Source: DATJHM01 sp035493895 (lineage in GTDB: Bacteria; Chloroflexota; Ktedonobacteria; Ktedonobacterales; Ktedonobacteraceae). Taken from it: DNA of 30,201 nucleotides. The notes beneath the pieces were generated by a model. It was not told where the DNA came from, did not search any database, and was given only the letters and a program-made list of their open reading frames with translations. The stretch's first letter is position 1; each line of letters opens with the position of its first letter. The stretch lies in contig DATJHM010000044.1 in the NCBI GenBank assembly GCA_035493895.1, forward strand, positions 1 through 30,201, read 5' to 3'. The translations under genes were made by a program, and so were the position numbers. Below, one piece after another: positions 24,647-30,201 of the stretch.

Positions 24647-25414
24647 ATGGCTTCCTCGATTGAACCAGAGAAGACGAACGAAGATTTCAGCACGCAAGAA
24701 ATCTCTGCGCACTTGAGCGCCGAAGTATTTGAAACACTCTGGGGACACAGTCGCAATGCGCTTCCCAGTGCCGTAGATTACGCCTATGAACAGATCTGGA
24801 AACGCCTGATATTTTCTAACGAGCAGAAAGAGCAACGCTTATCTGATGCCGCGCTGGCAGAAAAGCTCGGGGTGAGTCGTACGCCCGTGCGGCAGGCACT
24901 GGAGCGTCTGGTGCAGGATGGGCTGGTTCGTTCTGATCCACGGCGCGGCTTCTGGGTACGCACGTTTACGGTTCAGGATATTCATGAAATCTATGATTTA
25001 CGCGGCGCATTAGAGGTTCTGGCTTTACGTCTGGCCGCTCCTCGCCTTGATCCAGCCGACCTCATATCGCAGCTCGAGCTCATTCGCCATATCCGTGAAC
25101 GACTGGAGCAGCAGCCAGTCTCGCTCTTTCTGCAATGCGATTTTCGCCTCCACGCCCTCCTCGTTCGCGCCTCAGAAAACAGCCGACTGATCCATTATCT
25201 CTCCGCCCTGCGCAGTCAGTTCAGCATTTTTCAGATCAAATGTACGCGCAATCCTCTGCGTATGAATCCAACACTCGATGATCATGAACAGATCCTCATG
25301 GCTTTGCTTGAGAACAATATCGATAAGGCCGCATCGCTGCTTGCCAGCCATATAGTTCATTCTAAAGTATATGTGCTGGCTGACGTTTTTGGCGAGCAAG
25401 AAAGTAATACATGA
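24647..25414 (+). CDS. GntR-family regulator with FCD domain
   Basis: The 255-residue protein has a winged helix-turn-helix (LSDAALAEKLGVSRTPVRQALERLVQDGLVRSD is its core, about residues 65-100) and a C-terminal all-helical FCD ligand domain beginning DLRGALEVLALRLAA. Possible metal ligands of the FCD domain are in DFRLHALL and in the later LDDHEQ and SHIVHSK segments. The start at 24647 follows GGAG by 8 bases; an in-frame GTG at 24611 lacks such support. Its position and the palindrome upstream make it the likely repressor of the divergent sugar transporter. Confidence 0.93.
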   Translation: MASSIEPEKTNEDFSTQEISAHLSAEVFETLWGHSRNALPSAVDYAYEQIWKRLIFSNEQKEQRLSDAALAEKLGVSRTPVRQALERLVQDGLVRSDPRRGFWVRTFTVQDIHEIYDLRGALEVLALRLAAPRLDPADLISQLELIRHIRERLEQQPVSLFLQCDFRLHALLVRASENSRLIHYLSALRSQFSIFQIKCTRNPLRMNPTLDDHEQILMALLENNIDKAASLLASHIVHSKVYVLADVFGEQESNT

Positions 25415-25460
25415 AATAGCGGGGTATACATTCAACAAATAGAATGCATACCCCGCTATT
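25415..25460. terminator. Bidirectional terminator hairpin
   Basis: A 19-bp stem with one mismatch (AATAGCGGGGTAT...CATTC paired with GAATG...ATACCCCGCTATT) and an 8-base loop starts directly after the stop codon of the GntR gene and faces the convergent lipoprotein gene. Confidence 0.75.
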
Positions 25461-25506
25461 GTCAGGAATACCCTGCTCACTTTTTTAGGAGAAGCGCCCC
25501 AGATAA

Positions 25507-26283
25507 TTATGCCTGTGGGGCCACATCGCCAACTGTGATCGTGCGGGCGGTTGCGGTGCCGCTACTCTGCGCCGGACCACCGGCAACCGTGACGGTCTGG
25601 CCCGCAGTCAGATCGCTGGCGCTACCGGTAGTCTGCTGCATAAATGTTGTGCTACTGCTCAGATTTACCGTAACCGATTTGCCGCCCTGATCCGTGCCAA
25701 CCAGTTGATTATTCTGCAATTTGGCATTGCTCAGGACCACGCGGCCGCCAGCCCCTGCTCCGGCACCTGGGTAAGCGCCAGGGGTGCCACCAGGACGTGC
25801 TCCCGGCGTGCCATTCGGAGCACCGCCACGAGGACCATTTCCCCCGGCAGCGCCTGAGTTGGCTGCGTCTGAGACCACCAGCGACTGAGCGGTGTACGTG
25901 CCATCGCTTCCCTGCTGACCCATCACCATCACTATTGTGCCACTGGTGCCAAGGGCCGTACTGAGCTGATCTTGCGTAATCTTCTGGCTCTTCATAATGC
26001 GCGCGCTGCTCGCGTCGAAGGTCTGCGTAGAACCATCGCTCAATTTGACGGTCAACGTCTTTGCAGAGGCATCATAGGAACCGATTGTCCCGGAAACAGG
26101 TTGGAAGCCACCTCCCCTGGGAGCTGAAGGTTGGGTCTGAGTCGTAGTCGAGCCCGAAGAGCTTGAAGTCGAAGTTGAAGATGTCGTTGACCCACTACTA
26201 CCACACGCTGCCAGAATTGCAGTTATTGCGAACAAGAGAAAAGTAACACTCGCAAATGTTTTTAGCGATGTTCGTATCGACAT
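25507..26283 (-). CDS. DUF5666-like lipoprotein, low complexity
   Basis: The 258-residue protein has a lipobox (LAAC, Cys27) and then a Ser/Thr-rich linker. A small beta domain follows (VSGTIGSYDASAKTLTVKL, FDASSARIMKSQKIT), which resembles DUF5666. A long Gly/Pro/Ala/Arg-rich stretch (about residues 140-185) comes next, then a second similar beta segment (VVLSNAKLQNNQLVG, GQTVTVAGG). It is anchored outside the membrane; no enzyme motif is seen and the role is unknown. AAGG lies 4 bases before the ATG. Confidence 0.8.
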   Translation of the reverse strand: MSIRTSLKTFASVTFLLFAITAILAACGSSGSTTSSTSTSSSSGSTTTQTQPSAPRGGGFQPVSGTIGSYDASAKTLTVKLSDGSTQTFDASSARIMKSQKITQDQLSTALGTSGTIVMVMGQQGSDGTYTAQSLVVSDAANSGAAGGNGPRGGAPNGTPGARPGGTPGAYPGAGAGAGGRVVLSNAKLQNNQLVGTDQGGKSVTVNLSSSTTFMQQTTGSASDLTAGQTVTVAGGPAQSSGTATARTITVGDVAPQA

Positions 26284-26601
26284 TTTCCTTACATCCTTTT
26301 ATATATATAGGAAAACACGTAACAGTGGCACGCTCAATTGTGCTGGTTTTTCTTGCTCTCAGAGGCTATTTTTCGTTGCACAGTTTATGAAGATTTTCTC
26401 TGCACGCAATTGCGGAGAATATTATATGAGCAAGCATCTACGTTATTGAGCGAGCAACTTGTGTCAGCGTTCTCCTTCTCAATAGCCCAACTATAGCAGG
26501 ATCAATGTGAAGATCTTATAAAGAGGTCGTCAAGTTTTTGTTTGCTTTATGAGTGAGGGGATGCAAGCAAGCAGCTATGAGAACATGCCGTAATTCATCC
26601 A
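26284..26601. other. Divergent intergenic region
   Basis: This stretch separates the lipoprotein gene from the acetyltransferase gene. It contains an 8-bp hairpin at 26396-26419 (TTCTCTGC with GCGGAGAA, one T-G pair). No coding frame or clear lipoprotein promoter was recognised, although TATATATA near 26300 could serve as an AT-rich -10 region. Confidence 0.4.
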
Positions 26602-26610
26602 TGTTATAAT
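26602..26610 (+). promoter_or_regulatory. Extended -10 promoter of the acetyltransferase gene
   Basis: TGTTATAAT is a perfect TGn plus TATAAT element with no good -35 box, about 40 bases before the preferred ATG. It resembles the promoter of the LRR gene. Confidence 0.55.
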
Positions 26611-26650
26611 AAGAGGGAAAAAATAGAGAACTATGAGGAGCATCTACCTT

Positions 26651-27928
26651 ATGACCGTATCTATTGTTGTCCGAGCAATTGAAACTGATGCCGAACGAGA
26701 GCGCAAATTTTATTTATCAGAGATCGCTTTCTCGACAAATCCTTCGCCCGAGAACGTCACTTTCTGGCAGAATTATGTAACGACGTTGCCCAACTATCGC
26801 CCGGAGCAGATCCGCGCAGCCTTTAAAGGAGACTTACAGGTCGGAGGCTGTGATATTTATGAGCGCGTGATGCACATGGGAGAAGCGCGCCTGGCAACCG
26901 GCTGTATCGGCTCGGTCAATACCGATCCCGAGCAGCGCCATCAAGGAATAGCCTCAGCGCTGATGCGCGACGCCATTGCGTATGCGCGTGAGAAACGCTA
27001 CGCGTTCTTGATGTTGGATGGTATCCCGAAGTTTTATTATCGCTTCGGCTACACCGATATCTTTGACGCTACGATGCAAGATGTAGATCGTCTGGCAATC
27101 CTTGCGCAACAGCCGAGCAGCTATACTATCCGCGAGGCAACCATAGAAGATGCTCAAAGTATCCTTGATCTCTATAAAGAACAACAGTATTCTTATACAG
27201 CCAGCTTTACACGTACATTAGAGATTCAGCAGCATGCTCTTCAGAATCGCATGGCAAATACTGCGCATCTGCTGGCCTGCGATGCGAGTGGAAAAGTGCA
27301 TGGGTTCCTCTCCCTGGGAAAAGAGGCTGACATCCACGCAAGCGAATTGCTCGCCGATGATTGGCAGGCAACGCTGGCCCTACTCCAGTATCACGCGAAG
27401 CAGTTTGCCGAGAATGACGCACCAGCCACACTGCGCTATCTTTTGCCTGATAACCACCCTATTACCTATCAGCTCATCGAGCATCTGCAAATACCGGACA
27501 CCAGCAATGTTGGTGGACCAAACACGTTCGGGTCTGTGCTCAGTCAGAGCTACCACCACCGCCACACCGGCTGGATGGCTCGCATTATCGATCTCCCAGC
27601 AGTCGTAGAGGGAACGCTCCCAGAATGGCAGGCACGTTGGCGACGCTCGCTCGCCCACTGGTCCGGTGTATTGCGCTTCGTCATCGATGGAGAGCCCTTT
27701 GCACTCATCATAGATGGCACGCAGATCAGCATCGGCGAACCGGTAGAGCAGAGAGGCCACATTCTGCACTTCAGCCAGCAGGCTTTCACACAGTTGCTCT
27801 TTGGCTATCGACCGATTACGTGGTTTCTGCAAGAGAATGAAACAAAGGTCTCGCCAGATGCCCTGGCGGCCCTGAGCATCCTGTTTCCGATCAATCATAC
27901 TTTCATTACGCGTTCCGACTATTTTTAA
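26651..27928 (+). CDS. Eis-like GNAT N-acetyltransferase
   Basis: The 425-residue protein is built like the Eis family. It has an N-terminal GNAT domain with the acetyl-CoA loop (PEQRHQGIASALMRDAI) and a GIPKFYYRFGY segment, a second GNAT-like domain from about residue 150, and a C-terminal sterol-carrier-like domain (LRFVIDGEPFALIIDG). It ends in Phe, as Eis enzymes do, whose free C-terminal carboxylate takes part in catalysis. Family members acetylate amines, including aminoglycosides; the substrate here is unknown. AGGAG lies 11 bases before the ATG at 26651; an ATG at 26633 is a possible alternative. Confidence 0.88.
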   Translation: MTVSIVVRAIETDAERERKFYLSEIAFSTNPSPENVTFWQNYVTTLPNYRPEQIRAAFKGDLQVGGCDIYERVMHMGEARLATGCIGSVNTDPEQRHQGIASALMRDAIAYAREKRYAFLMLDGIPKFYYRFGYTDIFDATMQDVDRLAILAQQPSSYTIREATIEDAQSILDLYKEQQYSYTASFTRTLEIQQHALQNRMANTAHLLACDASGKVHGFLSLGKEADIHASELLADDWQATLALLQYHAKQFAENDAPATLRYLLPDNHPITYQLIEHLQIPDTSNVGGPNTFGSVLSQSYHHRHTGWMARIIDLPAVVEGTLPEWQARWRRSLAHWSGVLRFVIDGEPFALIIDGTQISIGEPVEQRGHILHFSQQAFTQLLFGYRPITWFLQENETKVSPDALAALSILFPINHTFITRSDYF

Positions 27929-27935
27929 ATGCGCA

Positions 27936-28135
27936 TCAACCGAAGAATGGGTGAGACATGCAAGATGGCCGGTGGGGGCTACGGGCCGGGATGAACCACG
28001 GCCCCTACCTGTGGCATTTTGCGCGTCGTATTGTGTTTGGCAAGGGGACGCTGATATGGTCTCATCTCTCGAAGAAACGCAGAGGTAGGGATCGCGCTTG
28101 ATGCCGATCCGCGTCCCCCACCGGCCATCCTGGCC
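27936..28135. repeat. Inverted pair of hairpin repeats, copies 4 and 5
   Basis: A forward diverged core at 27966-28010 has the stem GGGCCG/CGGCCC (27983-28004). An inverted core at 28068-28126 matches copies 1 and 2 at 43 of 46 positions (28068-28113) with the stem GGATCG/CGATCC (28089-28110). The motif GGCCGGTGGGG opens both outward ends, and CGCATCAACCGAAGAA near 27936 resembles the flank of copy 2. The block ends about 15 bp before the CorA gene. Confidence 0.82.
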
Positions 28136-28149
28136 CAGAAGGATTGATC

Positions 28150-29136
28150 ATGATTACAAGTATTCATTGCAATATACACGAGCACATCTTTACTCAATCG
28201 ACCGGCATGGACCAGATTGCAGAGCAGCTCAATGATCCCAAACATATTTTCTGGCTTGACGTACAAAGCCCAACTGAGCAGGAACTGAATGCCATTGCGG
28301 ATACATTTCACCTTCACCCCCTCGCCGTCGAAGACGCCAGCCATGAGCATCAACGTCCAAAAGTGGAAGAATATGAGAACTTTTTCTTTCTCGTCTTCCA
28401 CGCGATTTATCTCAACCCGCCACCTGAGCAAGAACTCGACATCAAAGAGCTGGATATTTTTGTGGGAAAAAACTACCTGATCACCGTTCATACAGAACCT
28501 GTCCAGGATCTGGCAGAAGTTGAGCAGCGCTGGAAACGCAACAACACAAATATGGAAAAAGGGATTGGCATGCTCCTGTATTCGCTTCTGGATACAATTG
28601 TCGATAACTATTTTCCCACGATCGACGCACTGGTGGATCAGGCTGAGAATCTTGAAGATCTCCTGTTTGCCCAGAAAGGATTTGTACGCGAACGCCAGTT
28701 GACGCTGGACTTGCTGGCGCTGAAGAAACGGTTCTTAACACTTCGCCGCATTATAACGCCCGAACGTGATGTGCTCAATGTGTTAACCAACCGGGATAAC
28801 CCCTTCTTTACAGACCATACTACTATCTATTTTCGCGATGTCTACGATCACATCACCCGGCTCACCGACACATTGGATCTGTACCGCGATCAGCTCAGCA
28901 CGATCATGGACGCCAATCTGTCCGTCGTATCGAACGAGTTAAACAAGGTGATGCGCACCCTGACGGCGATGTCCATTATTCTCATGTTCGATGCTCTCAT
29001 TGCTGGAATTTATGGCATGAACTTCACGAATATGCCTGAGCTGCAATGGCACTACGGCTATTTCGCGGCTTTGCTCTTCATGGCTGTGGCAAGCGCACTC
29101 CTTATGCTCTATTTCCGGCGTCTCAGGTGGTTCTAA
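28150..29136 (+). CDS. corA: CorA-family magnesium/divalent cation channel
   Basis: The 328-residue protein has a large N-terminal cytoplasmic domain with the long helix leading to the membrane. Two C-terminal transmembrane helices follow, with the signature YGMN (in IYGMNFTNMPE) at the end of the first and basic residues (FRRLRWF) at the tail. It should form a homopentameric Mg2+ channel. The ATG at 28150 is preferred over a TTG at 28144 because AGAAGG lies 7 bases upstream. A repeat block lies immediately upstream, so the promoter is either inside the repeat or shared with the acetyltransferase gene. Confidence 0.95.
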   Translation: MITSIHCNIHEHIFTQSTGMDQIAEQLNDPKHIFWLDVQSPTEQELNAIADTFHLHPLAVEDASHEHQRPKVEEYENFFFLVFHAIYLNPPPEQELDIKELDIFVGKNYLITVHTEPVQDLAEVEQRWKRNNTNMEKGIGMLLYSLLDTIVDNYFPTIDALVDQAENLEDLLFAQKGFVRERQLTLDLLALKKRFLTLRRIITPERDVLNVLTNRDNPFFTDHTTIYFRDVYDHITRLTDTLDLYRDQLSTIMDANLSVVSNELNKVMRTLTAMSIILMFDALIAGIYGMNFTNMPELQWHYGYFAALLFMAVASALLMLYFRRLRWF

Positions 29137-29246
29137 CAAAAGAGGAAGCGCGCTGAAATTTTCGTGTGCTATACTACGCAACAAAACACATGGTCGTCGT
29201 CACGGCGCTTTCTTGTATCCGCGCCCTATTGAAGAATGGCTGTATT

Positions 29247-29642
29247 ATGGACCGTTTAGAGACCTTATTTGCTTTACAGAATGAGCTGGCTGAGATGTAT
29301 CGTCAGCATCGGCCAGAGGGCTTTTATGCGCAAGAGCCAATGACGCGCTGCACAACCTGGACGCGCGCGCTAATTCACGAGGCATGCGAGCTAGAGGACG
29401 AATTCAACTGGAAGCCCTGGAAAAATGGCAAGGATCTGGACGCCAACCGCGACCGTCGCCTGGATGAGACGGCAGATATTCTCCACTTCTTCCTGCAACT
29501 CGCCCTCGACCAGGGCTTCAGTGCAGACGAGATCTTCGAGGCCTACCAACGCAAACACGCGGAAAATCGCCGTCGCCAGGAGAGCGACCCGGCATATGCG
29601 CTTCAATCCCCACTAAACGGGTCAGGCAACAAGGACAATTGA
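29247..29642 (+). CDS. dUTPase/MazG-like all-alpha NTP pyrophosphohydrolase
   Basis: The 131-residue protein shows the metal-binding pattern of all-alpha NTP pyrophosphohydrolases: EACE (Glu45, Glu48) followed by ETAD (Glu74, Asp77). The intervening EDEFNWKPWKNGKDLD and the following ILHFFLQLALDQG fit the dimeric dUTPase family best. It would hydrolyse dUTP or a related nucleotide to the monophosphate. The frame extends to 29166, but the alignable part starts with MDRLETLFALQNEL at 29247; only a weak GAAG precedes this ATG. Confidence 0.82.
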   Translation: MDRLETLFALQNELAEMYRQHRPEGFYAQEPMTRCTTWTRALIHEACELEDEFNWKPWKNGKDLDANRDRRLDETADILHFFLQLALDQGFSADEIFEAYQRKHAENRRRQESDPAYALQSPLNGSGNKDN

Positions 29643-29663
29643 TGCTCCCCCCCGATCAATTCC

Positions 29664-29751
29664 GTAGCGTCGCCGCTTGTCTGCGACCGGGTCGACGACG
29701 AGAATCTCCGATCGGAGAGCAACCCAGGTCGCAAACAAGCGGCAACTCTAC
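29664..29751. repeat. Imperfect inverted repeat with central palindrome
   Basis: Arms 29664-29688 and 29727-29751 pair at 22 of 25 positions. At the centre is a perfect 14-bp palindrome, TCTCCGATCGGAGA (29705-29718). The arms resemble the outer arms of the block at 18778-19055 in their GTAG...TTTGCG layout. The element lies 21 bp after the dUTPase gene. Confidence 0.75.
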
Positions 29752-29772
29752 AACGGGGAATCGATGAGGACG

Positions 29773-29829
29773 AAGCCGTCATGTCACGTACACAGGCGGA
29801 TTCCCCTTATCTCCGTGACATGACGGCTT
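29773..29829. repeat. Perfect 16-bp inverted repeat
   Basis: AAGCCGTCATGTCACG (29773-29788) and its exact complement (29814-29829) flank a 25-base loop. The right arm continues into GTCTGCG, as the arm at 29676 does. There is no T-tract, so a simple terminator is doubtful. Confidence 0.75.
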
Positions 29830-30004
29830 GTCTGCGCCAAATCAGATATACATCTTTTCGCATGGCATTCCCAGCAACCTTTTCATGCAAAAAAGCGAAT
29901 CTTGCAGCGCCCCTTCAGAAATCTCACCATCCGCCGAATATATATAATAGGAGCAAAATGCCCCTCTCACATCGCTCACAACCCAATAACCGGATGAGCT
30001 ATGG

Positions 30005-30119
30005 TGTAGGGTCAAAATCCGATCATCTCCGCATTCATACAGGCAGTGTCGCCTGATGCTGAGGCAGTGTCGCCTCGATGTAGGATCAAGACTCCCATCA
30101 TATCGGCATTTGTGTAGGG
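30005..30119. repeat. Diverged direct repeat of about 75-bp period with inner 14-mers
   Basis: TGTAGGGTCAAAATCC... (from 30005) recurs as TGTAGGATCAAGACTCC... (from 30080), with about three quarters of positions alike over 39 bases. Between them AGGCAGTGTCGCCT occurs twice, at 30041-30054 and 30062-30075. In the rest of 29643-30097 outside these repeats nothing else was recognised. Confidence 0.65.
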
Positions 30120-30199
30120 GATGTAGCATTTTTCACAAAATTCTCGTAGCGCGTCACAAAAAGAAAAGCGAGCGTGCCAATAAGGAAAACGGACCGGCC
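30098..30199 (-). CDS. Possible C-terminal end of a membrane protein, start outside window
   Basis: On the minus strand a frame is open from the right edge to a TGA at 30098-30100. It begins GRSVFLIGTLAFLFVTRYE, which looks like the last membrane helix and basic tail of a transporter. Only 33 codons are visible and the last ones run into a repeat, so this is a weak call. Confidence 0.3.
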   Translation of the reverse strand, partial: GRSVFLIGTLAFLFVTRYENFVKNATSPTQMPI

Positions 30200-30201
30200 A
30201 C

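Noticed and set aside
27979..28491. Minus-strand frame of 170 codons ending in the repeat block
   Set aside because: It opposes the CorA gene and its remainder is repeat sequence.
29773..29829. Rho-independent terminator of the dUTPase gene
   Set aside because: The stem is perfect, but the 25-base loop is long and no T-tract follows, so it was listed as a repeat.
29781..30056. Plus-strand frame of 91 codons after the dUTPase gene
   Set aside because: It starts within a perfect inverted repeat and runs through direct repeats, with no ribosome binding site.

Overview
The window looks like a piece of a mid-GC bacterial chromosome. The mix of genes (a HAMP sensor fragment beside an orphan sugar-binding lipoprotein, a DUF4388-like/HAMP gene pair, a long bacterial LRR protein, many solute-binding lipoproteins) and the abundant intergenic hairpin repeats suggest a Ktedonobacteria-type Chloroflexota. 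This taxonomic guess is an inference; no rRNA or marker gene is present.

Layout. 1-1.9 kb: the 3' end of a membrane sensor followed by a xylose-type sugar-binding lipoprotein with no transporter beside it. 2.1-4.0 kb: a 14-TM drug-efflux MFS gene whose promoter carries three evenly spaced operator-like palindromes. 4.1-8.2 kb: a ketosynthase-III-like gene lacking its catalytic cysteine and an acetolactate-synthase-like ThDP enzyme on the minus strand, divergent from prephenate dehydratase; together they hint at a small aromatic keto-acid/acyloin pathway. 8.5-10.2 kb: a two-gene signalling pair. 10.2-11.7 kb: catalase. 12.0-13.3 kb: LRR protein. 13.3-18.8 kb: a PAS-AraC regulator divergent from a five-gene, translationally coupled operon for 4-hydroxyproline catabolism (epimerase, FAD dehydrogenase, ferredoxin-like subunit, NAD/FAD subunit, DapA-family deaminase). 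18.8-19.1 kb: a large compound inverted repeat. 19.1-20.6 kb: a small membrane protein and a thermonuclease homologue. 20.7-25.4 kb: a ribose-type ABC importer (ATPase, permease, binding protein) divergent from a GntR/FCD regulator, with a clear promoter and a perfect palindromic operator between them. 25.5-29.6 kb: a DUF5666-like lipoprotein, an Eis-like acetyltransferase, a CorA channel and a dUTPase-like pyrophosphohydrolase. 29.6-30.2 kb: intergenic DNA full of inverted and direct repeats, possibly with the tail of a membrane protein gene at the edge.

The genes form separate metabolic and transport units rather than one island. No phage, transposase, CRISPR array, tRNA or rRNA was seen. 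The most unusual items are the ketosynthase/ThDP/prephenate dehydratase grouping, the three-site operator array, and the family of hairpin repeats in which stem bases change but pairing is kept.
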